From Gemmatimonadota bacterium (GTDB lineage Bacteria; Gemmatimonadota; Gemmatimonadetes; Longimicrobiales; Gaopeijiaceae), in NCBI GenBank assembly GCA_013002885.1, contig JABDLS010000133.1:1-50904 (forward strand): DNA of 50,904 nt, in the 5' to 3' direction. The notes beneath the pieces are model-generated. The model ran no database searches. It had not been told where the DNA came from and saw only the letters and a list, made by a program, of their open reading frames with translations. Positions 33,042 through 40,103 of the stretch are shown piece by piece. Within the stretch, counting starts at the first letter, position 1. Each line of letters begins with the position of its first letter. The translations under genes and the position numbers were made by a program.

Positions 33042-33759
33042 GCTCGCCTCCTTCGCCCGACGGGGTATCGCCCCGGTCCTCCGGGTCCGCCCCTCCCCCC
33101 GGGTCCACACCTCCCCCCTCCGGTCCTCCCCCGCCGCCCTCGGTCTCGGCTTTGAACTGGGCGGCGAGCTCCTCGCGCGTCGTGCCCGGGCGCACCGTGA
33201 TCCATTCACCGTCGTGATGGATTCGCTGGGGCAGAGGCCCGCGGGCCAGAAGCAGGAGCACGCCGACGACGGCGGTGAATACCACCGCGGTCTCACCCAT
33301 GGTGTCGTAGCTCCTGTACGAGGCCAGTACCGACGTCACGACGTTCGGAACGTGGGTCTCGTCGTAGGAATCCTCGAGATAGTACGGAGCGACGTGCTGG
33401 TTCGCCGGGTTGTCCGCGGCCCCGAAGGGGGGCATCTGCGATGTCCCATAGATGAGGACTCCACCGGTGATGAGCACTACGATGAGTGGCAGGATCGGGG
33501 TGTGCTGAGGCTTGTGCTCTTTGTCGCCTACCAGGGCGAGGGTGCCGAGGAGGAGTACGGTGGAGATACCCGCGCCGACGGCTGCCTCGGTAAAGGCCAC
33601 GTCGACCGCATCCATGACGACGAACAGCCCGGCTGATACGAGGCTGTAGATCCCCGCCAGCATGACGGCTGCGAAGAGGTTGCGCGTCCTGATCACCGCG
33701 ATACCGGTGATGGCGAGCAGTATGAGGAGCACGATGTCGACGAACTCGACCGGCGTCAT
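33034..33759 (-). CDS. MrpA C-terminal-like subunit (MbhD plus MbhE domains)
   Basis: A 241-residue protein equal to the C-terminal part of MrpA. Residues 1-85 are MbhD/DUF4040-like (FVDIVLLILLAITGIAVIRTRNLFAAVMLAGIYSL, then DVAFTEAAVGAGISTVLLLGTLAL). Residues about 140-180 are MbhE-like (VPNVVTSVLASYRSYDTMGETAVVFTAVVGV). The last 35 residues are Gly/Pro/Glu-rich and probably disordered. The large pump half of MrpA is not attached, so MrpA is split here, as in Mbh hydrogenases and some cyanobacterial Mrp sets. It overlaps mrpG by 4 bases. Confidence 0.88.
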   Translation of the reverse strand: MTPVEFVDIVLLILLAITGIAVIRTRNLFAAVMLAGIYSLVSAGLFVVMDAVDVAFTEAAVGAGISTVLLLGTLALVGDKEHKPQHTPILPLIVVLITGGVLIYGTSQMPPFGAADNPANQHVAPYYLEDSYDETHVPNVVTSVLASYRSYDTMGETAVVFTAVVGVLLLLARGPLPQRIHHDGEWITVRPGTTREELAAQFKAETEGGGGGPEGGGVDPGGGADPEDRGDTPSGEGGERG

Positions 33760-34103
33760 ACGCCACCCTCCCCGTCATTGCTCCACGGCTCCACGCCACC
33801 GGCGATTCCCGCTCGCGCCAGTGCATGGCATGCGATGGGGCTGGTGAAGAGAAGGAAGCCGTAGATGAGAACGATCCGGATCAGCACGAACCAGTAGCCG
33901 CTCTCGCCGTGCATGATTCCGGCGATGGTCTGCAGGGCCATTCCCAGGAGGAGCAGCCCGGCTCCCATAGTGTCGGTCATGCCCGCTGCATGCAGGCGCG
34001 TATAGACGTCGGGCATGCGCAGGATGCCGACTGTGCCGACCAGCATGAAGAAGAGCCCGCCCGCGATGGCGACCCAGCTCAGCACGTCGAGAGCCGTCTC
34101 CAT
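33756..34103 (-). CDS. mrpG: Mrp/Mnh antiporter subunit G
   Basis: A 115-residue MnhG/PhaG-type protein with three transmembrane segments. The signature GGLFFMLVGTVGILRMPDVYTRLHAAGMTDTMG is unmistakable. The ATG at 34103 shares one base with the mrpF stop (TGATG); a GTG three bases earlier is equally possible. The C-terminus is short and acidic. Confidence 0.95.
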   Translation of the reverse strand: METALDVLSWVAIAGGLFFMLVGTVGILRMPDVYTRLHAAGMTDTMGAGLLLLGMALQTIAGIMHGESGYWFVLIRIVLIYGFLLFTSPIACHALARAGIAGGVEPWSNDGEGGV

Positions 34104-34387
34104 CACTCGGGCTCCCTCTGAAGTCGGCGAGTGAGCCCCAGGTCTCCGAACTCGAAGAACTTCAGGACGGCGATGGTGCCGATGAAGTTGATGAGAGCGT
34201 AGACCAGAGCGAGGTCGAGGAACTCGGGGCGTCCAGTGAGGAAGCCCAGAACGGCGATGAGGAGCACCGTCTTGGTTCCGAAGATGTTCACCGCCATGAC
34301 GCGGTCGTAGACCGTGGGGCCGAGGAGAGCCCGGATGAGGGCGATCGTCATGGACACGAGAATGCCGATGGTGGCGACGAAGAACAT
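34103..34387 (-). CDS. mrpF: Mrp/Mnh antiporter subunit F
   Basis: A 94-residue MnhF-type protein with three membrane segments: RALLGPTVYDRVMAVNIFGTKTVLLIAVLGFLTGRPEFLDLALVYALINFIGTIAVLKFF spans the whole family signature. Start ATG at 34387, 5 bases after the mrpE stop. Earlier in-frame Met codons overlap mrpE and are less likely. Confidence 0.94.
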   Translation of the reverse strand: MFFVATIGILVSMTIALIRALLGPTVYDRVMAVNIFGTKTVLLIAVLGFLTGRPEFLDLALVYALINFIGTIAVLKFFEFGDLGLTRRLQREPE

Positions 34388-34392
34388 TCCGA

Positions 34393-34887
34393 CTACCTGG
34401 CGTTGGGGCCGGCGCGGCCCCGTTCGACCCAGGTGCACATCACGTCCATCTGCTGCTCTTCGTCGGTCTCCAGGTCAGCCGCTCTCAAGGCGTGGATCTG
34501 AAACTCGTTGCCCTCGACACCCGTGGTGATGGTGCCGGGGGTCAGCGTGATCGAGTTGGCGTAGACCGCTCGGCCCAGGTCCGTGTGCTGCGAACCGTGG
34601 AAGAGCACCATGCGCGGGCTGATGGGAAGCTTGGGGTCCAGAATGATCATCGCCACCTGGAAGTTGGCGATGAAGATCTCCTTCAACAGCCACGGCACAT
34701 AGCCGAAGAGACGCCAAACGACGTGGTACGGGACGCCCTCGTGGTCGACGACATCCATGCGTAGGGACAGGTAGACGACCAGAATGCAGGACCCAACGCC
34801 GAAACTCAGGATCAGCGGCGTGTAGTGGCCCGAGAGAGCCAGCCAAAATCCGAAGAGTGCTGTGCCCAGTCCGAAGGCTCGGAGCAC
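34393..34887 (-). CDS. mrpE: Mrp/Mnh antiporter subunit E
   Basis: A 164-residue MnhE-type protein and the first gene of the Mrp set. The N-terminus has two membrane segments (FGLGTALFGFWLALSG and LILSFGVGSCILVVYLSL). The soluble part carries the family pattern VWRLFGYVPWLLKEIFIANFQVAMIIL and ANSITLTPGTITTGVEGNEFQIHAL. The start is GTG at 34887, with GGGAGAA a few bases upstream; there is no ATG before the first helix. About 70 bases separate it from the lptE gene. Confidence 0.93.
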   Translation of the reverse strand: MLRAFGLGTALFGFWLALSGHYTPLILSFGVGSCILVVYLSLRMDVVDHEGVPYHVVWRLFGYVPWLLKEIFIANFQVAMIILDPKLPISPRMVLFHGSQHTDLGRAVYANSITLTPGTITTGVEGNEFQIHALRAADLETDEEQQMDVMCTWVERGRAGPNAR

Positions 34888-34960
34888 GCGTTCTCCCGCT
34901 TGGAAATTGTCTGTTGGAATGGGAGGATGGCGGGTCCTCCCTGGTTCGGCGAGGCCGAAT

Positions 34961-35476
34961 CTACCAATTCGATTGTGCCCCGTCCACAATCTCCTGGACC
35001 AGGAGTTCTATGGCCCTCAGGCGGCCTTCTTCTTCAGGCGATCCTTCGGGAAACTCGCCCCGAGCGGTCACACTGCTCGACTCCCACAGAATGACGTTCT
35101 CCACCAGATCGACGATCTGGACGCTCACTGAGATATTGACCTGACGCTGGAGGACCTCGGCCGGCTGTCCTGCCGCGCCCGCCCTGTAGTTGGGGGCCAC
35201 AACGTCGTAGCGATTGATGGAGCCTCGCACCACTGCATCCGCGATCTCCTCACCGGCCGTCCGGATGCCGAGGGCACTCGGCAGATTCCTGAGCAACTGG
35301 TCGTAGAGCTCGGCGGACAGCTCGAAGCGTGCCGTCTCGTTGTCGAAGGGCTGGATGGAGACCGTTCGAATGTGCGGCGGGGGGAAGGAGCCCGCGCGGA
35401 AGGAGTAGTTGCAGCCGGTCAGGGCCACCAACCCGGCAAGGACCAACGCCCAGGCGGCGAGACGGTTCCGGCCCAT
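34961..35476 (-). CDS. lptE: LptE-family LPS-assembly lipoprotein
   Basis: A 171-residue lipoprotein with lipobox LTGC (Cys22) followed by NYSFRAGSFPPPHIRTVSIQPFDNETARFELSAEL. This stretch is typical of the LptE / DUF400-like family, with its early beta-strand and the helix YDQLLRNLPS. LptE plugs the LptD barrel and delivers LPS to the outer leaflet. The second half (RGSINRYDVVAPNYRAG ... VNISVSVQIVDLVENVILWESSS) matches the family beta-sheet. lptD is not in the window. Identification is by pattern and is fairly confident. Confidence 0.82.
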   Translation of the reverse strand: MGRNRLAAWALVLAGLVALTGCNYSFRAGSFPPPHIRTVSIQPFDNETARFELSAELYDQLLRNLPSALGIRTAGEEIADAVVRGSINRYDVVAPNYRAGAAGQPAEVLQRQVNISVSVQIVDLVENVILWESSSVTARGEFPEGSPEEEGRLRAIELLVQEIVDGAQSNW

Positions 35477-35593
35477 GCCACGTGGGCACGTGCTGCACCT
35501 CACGGGCGCCCGCTGCAAAACAGGGTGCGGCGAACGGTGTGGAGCGAGGGGCTTGGACATGGCTGAATGTACCCCACGAGCCCTCCAGTGATC

Positions 35594-35614
35594 TAGAAGG
35601 GTGGCGAAGCCACC
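35594..35614 (-). terminator. Short hairpin terminator after the LolA/LolB-like gene
   Basis: GGTGGC-TTC-GCCACC begins at the last base of the TAG stop and is followed by CTTCT. The stem is perfect (6 bp), with a 3-base loop. The T-run is short, so it may be a weak terminator or an attenuator before lptE. Confidence 0.4.
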
Positions 35615-36300
35615 TACCTCGGATCCCAGATGGCCGAGTCGAAGGGCTCGGCGCCCTGCACCGAACGGCGCTCGATAATGAGCTCGCGGAAGTCGACGAG
35701 GTTCCTGTAGACGGCCGATTCGGGGTAGCGTCCATCGCCAGAGGGCTCGAGCCGGACCCACTCGACCACCGAGCCGCTCTCGAGCACCTCCAGCGAGCGC
35801 ACTTCGCCCTCGGCAACCTCGAAGTGAAGCTCGCCCCTGCTCTCGCGGGCGTATCGCAGGCGTTGGGCACCGTCCTCGAGTTCTTCGCCCGCGATGAGGC
35901 GCGTCCCCTCCACAGGGCGGAAGACGCCCAGCGTCGCCCACATCATGTCCGTGGGCGGCAAGACGTCGTCGGGGGCGCCGGGAGGCAATCGGAGCTCGTC
36001 GTCCACCAGAGCGGCGGAAATCACGCTCTCCCCGTTCTCCAGGAAGAGATCCAGGCGGGCTCGGTACGGCGGCTCGATACGGGCTACGCCGACGCCTGCG
36101 AGCCTCGAGCCGGACTCGTTGAGCCTCCACGCGAAGTCGATTCGTGTTGGCCCGTCTAGACGTGTACTCCGCTCCAGGCCGTCCGCGACCGCGTCGACTC
36201 CGGCGACCGGCCCTACCACGGCCACTCGCTGCGGACCACACCCCCAGAGGACCGCGACGACGGCAAGGAGCAAGGAAAGGCGGCGGTTGGGATGACTCAA
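35614..36300 (-). CDS. Outer-membrane lipoprotein, LolA/LolB or DUF4292-like
   Basis: A 228-residue lipoprotein with lipobox LWGC (Cys21). The body is beta-rich: RIDFAWRLNESGSRLAGVGVARIEPPYRARLDLFLENGESVISAALVDDELRL. It looks like the half-barrel of LolB or of the lipoprotein-sorting family DUF4292, with (GRYPESAVYRNLVDFRELIIERRSV) as the closing strands. Its position beside lptE fits a role in envelope assembly. It is divergent from the LpxH-like gene. A family assignment by sequence search would be needed for certainty. Confidence 0.6.
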   Translation of the reverse strand: MSHPNRRLSLLLAVVAVLWGCGPQRVAVVGPVAGVDAVADGLERSTRLDGPTRIDFAWRLNESGSRLAGVGVARIEPPYRARLDLFLENGESVISAALVDDELRLPPGAPDDVLPPTDMMWATLGVFRPVEGTRLIAGEELEDGAQRLRYARESRGELHFEVAEGEVRSLEVLESGSVVEWVRLEPSGDGRYPESAVYRNLVDFRELIIERRSVQGAEPFDSAIWDPR

Positions 36301-36452
36301 GAGTCGTTCCTGACGTGGAGGGGGCTGACGGTTCGAGCATCGGTGCGGGCACCGACACCCAGGCCACGCATGGCGTGTCGGCGACTAGTGAAGCAACCGT
36401 CGTGCCAGCCCTACCCCTTCCAGCAGGCGCCAGTTCGCCTCTACTTTCGTTC

Positions 36453-37199
36453 GTGTCCGAATCCAAGCCTGTCTACATCGCCTCCGACGCCCACCTCGGC
36501 GCCTCGCCGCCGGGCCACCGCCGAGCGTTTCTCCGTTGGCTGGTCCATGCAGCCGACTCCGGCAGCGCGATCGTCCTGAACGGCGATCTGTTCGACTTCT
36601 GGTTCGAGTATCGGTGGGGCATCACCCGTGGGCACGACGAGGTGCTCTCCATCCTCGGCGACATCGTACGATCGGGCGTGCCTGTGACCCTCGTCGGTGG
36701 GAACCACGACTGGTGGGGTGGACGGTACCTCAGAGACGCGGTCGGCGTAGAGTTCTTGAAGCGCCCGGTTCGGCGAACCATCGCGGGGCATCGGACCTTC
36801 CTCGCCCACGGGGACGGGCTCGGCGCCGGAGACCACTCGTACCGCATCATGTCCCAGATCCTCCGCTCGCCCCTCACCCAGTTCGCCTTCGAGCTCCTAC
36901 CGATCGCGCTCGGTGACCGAATTGCCGGACAGGTCTCGAGCACCGAGGACCGATGGGACCACTGGGGCGACGGCCAGAAAGCCCGGAGCGCCGCCCTGGA
37001 GGCCTTCGCCGTGAACCTCCTGGAGAACGAACCGGAACTCGACCTCGTGCTCCTGGGTCACACCCACCTGCCGATGCTGCGTGAGGTGGGATCAGGCAAA
37101 TGGTACGTCAATTCGGGGGATTGGGTGTCTCATCAGAGCTACGTTGTCCTGGAGGAGGGTGAAGCGCCGCGCCTCCTGGACTGGCGGGATCGCCCATGA
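36453..37199 (+). CDS. LpxH-like UDP-2,3-diacylglucosamine hydrolase / metallophosphatase
   Basis: A 248-residue calcineurin-like phosphoesterase. The metal-binding motifs are complete: SDAHLG (Asp12, His14), NGDLFDFW (Asp45), GGNHDWW (Asn84, His85), AHGD (His119) and LGHTHLP (His203, His205). The YRWG stretch after the second motif is typical of LpxH-type enzymes, which cleave UDP-2,3-diacylglucosamine in lipid A synthesis. The start is GTG at 36453; no clear ribosome-binding site was seen, and earlier in-frame codons overlap the opposing gene. The next gene overlaps by 4 bases. Nearby lptE and rfaE2 support an LPS role. Confidence 0.88.
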   Translation: MSESKPVYIASDAHLGASPPGHRRAFLRWLVHAADSGSAIVLNGDLFDFWFEYRWGITRGHDEVLSILGDIVRSGVPVTLVGGNHDWWGGRYLRDAVGVEFLKRPVRRTIAGHRTFLAHGDGLGAGDHSYRIMSQILRSPLTQFAFELLPIALGDRIAGQVSSTEDRWDHWGDGQKARSAALEAFAVNLLENEPELDLVLLGHTHLPMLREVGSGKWYVNSGDWVSHQSYVVLEEGEAPRLLDWRDRP

Positions 37200-37798
37200 A
37201 CGTGCCCTTGGTCGTGTGGGCCGTTGCCGCCCTGACCGTCGTGAGCGCGCTGGTGCCCCCCTCCGTATCGGGCCAGGACGAACCGCCGGCCGTGATGAGG
37301 ATCGCGCCCGAGCCTCCACAGCCCCTCGACATCTCGCCGGGTGGCGCCTTCTGGAGGGCCCTCGTCTTCCCCGGTTGGGGACACGCCGCCATCGACTCCC
37401 ACGGGCGCGGAGGCTTCTACTTCGCCGCGCAGACGGCGACGATCTACACGCTCCTCCGAACACGCATCCGTCTCGGGGAGGCGCAGGATCGGGTGCGCTT
37501 CCGGGAGGCGATCCTCCTCGACAGGCTGGCCGCGGAAGGGGTGACGGATTTCAACACGATACAGGGCAGGCTCAATGGGGACGCCCCCCTCTCCGACCTC
37601 CGCAACCTGCTGGACGCGCGAAAGGAGCAGCAGGAAGACATGGTGGCCCTGGGGATCTTCTTCCTCTTCATCGGGGCCGCGGACGCGTACGTCTCGGCGC
37701 ATCTCGCCCGATTCCCCGAGCCGCTGGACATCGGAACGGGTGTGGGGCCCACTGGCCCTACCGTGGAGTTGGCGCTCCGCCTCCCCCTCCCTCGCTGA
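37196..37798 (+). CDS. DUF5683-like membrane protein
   Basis: A 200-residue protein with an N-terminal signal or anchor (about 5-25, ending near SVSG). SPGGAFWRALVFPGWGHAAIDSHGRGGFYFAAQT matches the DUF5683-type pattern (a P-G-x-G motif followed by a glycine-rich turn and a membrane helix). A second hydrophobic stretch is at about 148-165 (MVALGIFFLFIGAADAYVSAHL). A linker of about 60 polar residues lies between. ATG overlaps the LpxH stop (ATGA). It probably sits in the envelope; no function is known for the family. Confidence 0.75.
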   Translation: MNVPLVVWAVAALTVVSALVPPSVSGQDEPPAVMRIAPEPPQPLDISPGGAFWRALVFPGWGHAAIDSHGRGGFYFAAQTATIYTLLRTRIRLGEAQDRVRFREAILLDRLAAEGVTDFNTIQGRLNGDAPLSDLRNLLDARKEQQEDMVALGIFFLFIGAADAYVSAHLARFPEPLDIGTGVGPTGPTVELALRLPLPR

Positions 37799-37812
37799 GC
37801 CCATTCTGGCGG

Positions 37813-37909
37813 TGGCGGGAGCGTGTGGGAATCGAACCCACCCACCCGGGTTTTAGCCGGGCTGCACGGTTTTGAAGACCGCCGGAGACACCAGTCCCCC
37901 TCCGCCCCC
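37813..37909 (-). tRNA. selC: tRNA-Sec (selenocysteine), anticodon UCA
   Basis: A 97-base tRNA with the shape specific to tRNA-Sec. The anticodon stem GCGGT/ACCGT holds the loop CTTCAAA, so the anticodon is UCA (bases 37873-37875). The D stem has 6 bp with a 4-base loop (GGGGAC-TGGT-GTCTCC), and the acceptor is 8 positions long (GGGGGCGG against ACGCTCCC, the last one unpaired). There is a long variable arm (CCCGG-loop-CCGGG), a T arm with TTCGATT between GTGGG and CCCAC, and an encoded GCCA end. Ordinary class II tRNAs do not have the long acceptor and D stem. It lies 14 bases past the DUF5683-like gene, on the opposite strand. Confidence 0.93.
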
Positions 37910-38051
37910 TGCGAGGCTACCGCGGGCCGGACGATAGAAGAGCCTGTCCCCACAGCCAAGACGTAGCCTTCGAATCGCTTCGTCGGCGGCCACCCGCTTG
38001 GCACCATGGCGGGTTGCGCAATCGCGCCCTGGCGGGTGCCGTTCCGCCGGA

Positions 38052-38930
38052 TCAGTCGAAGAGTGACCCTTGGTGGAACAGCCCGATCTGGAGCGGCGCG
38101 CCGGCCGGAAAGTTCCTACCACGCAAAGGGATACGCACGCCCACCTCGAGCATCGTCTCGGGTGTGAATCCGTAGATGGCCGTTGGGGCTACATAGAGGA
38201 TCTCCCGACGGTCATCGGGGCCGAGTTGGATCCCCTGGATGACGCCCGCACGTCCGAAGATGCCGTCGAGGACGACCTTTCCACCCAGCCCTCCCACCCA
38301 ACCCGTGCCTCCGAACTCGGCGAGGAAGGTGACTTCGTCGCCAGGCTCCCGTGTCGTCTCCTCGTTCAGCGTACGCCACCGATAGCCGAGCCACACGACA
38401 GAGTACAGCGGCAGCGGCCAAAGGGAGATCCCGGACTCCAGCCACGTCTCATAGTCCCACTGACCCTCACCCACCGGAATCACCTCGGCATCGATGGTGA
38501 GGTCGGCCACGGGAACCTTGGCCGTGAAACGCGCAGACACCGGGATGCTGCCACCCCGAAGCTGGAATAGGGTGTACCGGGCCGACAGACGGATGTCGCC
38601 GACCCCCTTGCTGTTGCGGTCTCCCGCGGCGTCGTCGAAGGACAGATCGAAGTACGGCGCCTGCACCCAGAGGTCGAGGCGGTCGGTCACCCCGATGAGC
38701 GCATCTAGAAACAGGGCGTTGGAGCGACTTTCGGCGTCCACCGCGAGGAAGTCGCGCTTGTCGCCGTTGGACCGAAACTGCTGGGCCGTTTGATGATTGA
38801 AGAACGACGCTTTGACCCAGTAGTTGCCCTGCCCGACCGGCCACTGGCCGTGGAGGGGGGACGAGGCCATGGCGACGACTGCGACCGCCAACAGGCAAAC
38901 CGCGACAAATCGTCGGTTGAAGAGCGTCAT
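38052..38930 (-). CDS. Outer-membrane beta-barrel protein, unknown function
   Basis: A 292-residue protein with a cleavable signal (about 1-29, ending SPLHGQ). The body is a string of amphipathic strands with aromatic girdles (GNYWVKASFFNHQTAQQF, LFLDALIGVTDRLDLWVQAPYFDLSF, IRLSARYTLFQLRGG). It ends in Phe-Asp rather than a classic terminal Phe. The pattern resembles small barrel families of the type found beside degradation or uptake genes (for example the MetA-like barrel group). It overlaps the DUF3179 gene by 4 bases. The start at 38930 removes an arginine-rich upstream stretch. Confidence 0.78.
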   Translation of the reverse strand: MTLFNRRFVAVCLLAVAVVAMASSPLHGQWPVGQGNYWVKASFFNHQTAQQFRSNGDKRDFLAVDAESRSNALFLDALIGVTDRLDLWVQAPYFDLSFDDAAGDRNSKGVGDIRLSARYTLFQLRGGSIPVSARFTAKVPVADLTIDAEVIPVGEGQWDYETWLESGISLWPLPLYSVVWLGYRWRTLNEETTREPGDEVTFLAEFGGTGWVGGLGGKVVLDGIFGRAGVIQGIQLGPDDRREILYVAPTAIYGFTPETMLEVGVRIPLRGRNFPAGAPLQIGLFHQGSLFD

Positions 38931-40033
38931 CCGGCCTCGAAAACGCCGGCGGAGGGCTGGAAGTGCCTCCAGGCGAACCAGAAGAGCGTGTAGGCATCCG
39001 CTCTTGGTGTGAGGCGCGATCCTGCGAGAGGTCCGTCGATGGCGTCGCCTCCAAATGTCCAGGTGGAGCCCGTCTCGTCGTCGATCCAAACGCCTGCGTC
39101 CGGATCCGCTGCGAAGGTAAGAGTCTGACCATCGACGCGCGCGTCGAACGCCAGAGCGGCCATGCCATCGCCTTCCTCGAAGAAGACGGCCGTCGGAACC
39201 CCGCCGACGGTCTCGTTGAGAGCCACCACCGAACCCAGTTCGGCGAGCTCGAGAAAGGGGTACCCTTTACCGTTCTTGCCGACACGGATGGCGAGCACCC
39301 GCTCCTTGATGTGCCGGGTCCGGTCCACGGACATGGGAAAGAGGAGCTCATTGCTCGTGAGGTCATCGTAACTCCCATAGGGATACAGCTGGTAGTTCCG
39401 ACCCCGTTGGAGATCGCCGGAAACCACCCGTGTGTCCGGATGGAGGGCCTTCCAGCGCGCCCAGCTCATCTCCTGCACCGCCCTGAGCTCCAGGGACCGG
39501 TCCTGGAACGTTTCGCAGGACCCCTCGACGCTGAGCTGGGGCCCATACACCGCCTCCGAGTCACGGTCGTACATGACGAGGTTGTTGGCGAAGAGGAGCC
39601 CGGAGACGCCGAGATCCAGACGCCCGAAGCCCTCCAGCTCGGGATCGAAGCCCAGGCCCGACCCGGTGAGCGGGCAGAACGTCAGGGAGATCCACGTGTC
39701 GCCGATGCGGTCGTTCACGATCTCGTGCCACCAGAAGATGTTGTGCGGGTACGCCCGCGCCTCTCCCTCCACGACGACACCGAGTACACGGTCGCTTTCA
39801 CGTAGGTAATCCACGGTGGGATCGTCCGGCGCCACCATGGGCGGCTCGTTCAGCGCCGGAATCGCATTGGGGGCCAGACTCGAGATGAGGAGATCGCTGT
39901 CCAGGTCGCAAAGAGGCGCACCCCCGACCCCGGTGGGTGGCGTGTCCTGACATGCCGCCAGCAGTGCGATCATCGCGCTGCCCAACGCGATCCGTCCCAA
40001 GCGTCCGTGCTCTCGAATCGTCCGACCCTTCAT
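38927..40033 (-). CDS. DUF3179 family lipoprotein
   Basis: A 368-residue DUF3179 protein with lipobox LAAC (Cys28). Characteristic regions are DYLRESDRVLGVVVEGEARAYPHNIFWWHEIVND, SLTFCPLTGSGLGFD, VSGLLFANNLVMYDRDSEAVYGP and AVQEMSWARWKALHPDTRVVSGD. Many family members have CPLC; this one has CPLT, losing the second cysteine. The barrel gene follows with a 4-base overlap. The family is found in bacteria and archaea, and its activity is not established. Confidence 0.92.
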   Translation of the reverse strand: MKGRTIREHGRLGRIALGSAMIALLAACQDTPPTGVGGAPLCDLDSDLLISSLAPNAIPALNEPPMVAPDDPTVDYLRESDRVLGVVVEGEARAYPHNIFWWHEIVNDRIGDTWISLTFCPLTGSGLGFDPELEGFGRLDLGVSGLLFANNLVMYDRDSEAVYGPQLSVEGSCETFQDRSLELRAVQEMSWARWKALHPDTRVVSGDLQRGRNYQLYPYGSYDDLTSNELLFPMSVDRTRHIKERVLAIRVGKNGKGYPFLELAELGSVVALNETVGGVPTAVFFEEGDGMAALAFDARVDGQTLTFAADPDAGVWIDDETGSTWTFGGDAIDGPLAGSRLTPRADAYTLFWFAWRHFQPSAGVFEAG

Positions 40034-40103
40034 GCCCGGTCCTCCGTGATGGATGGTCCTCCGCGGTCCAAACCCCTGGCCGGACGCGGCGTGTTCCCGA
40101 CGG

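Noticed and set aside
34961-36466. 501-residue reading of the lptE frame from far upstream
   Set aside because: The extra part overlaps the lipoprotein gene at 35614-36300 and is Arg/Ser/Pro-rich. The lipobox signal at 35476 marks the real start.
37910-38051. Inverted repeat GGCACC/GGTGCC in the gap between the tRNA-Sec and the barrel gene
   Set aside because: It could fold into a hairpin with a long interior, but there is no U-tract and the stem is not continuous, so no terminator is claimed.
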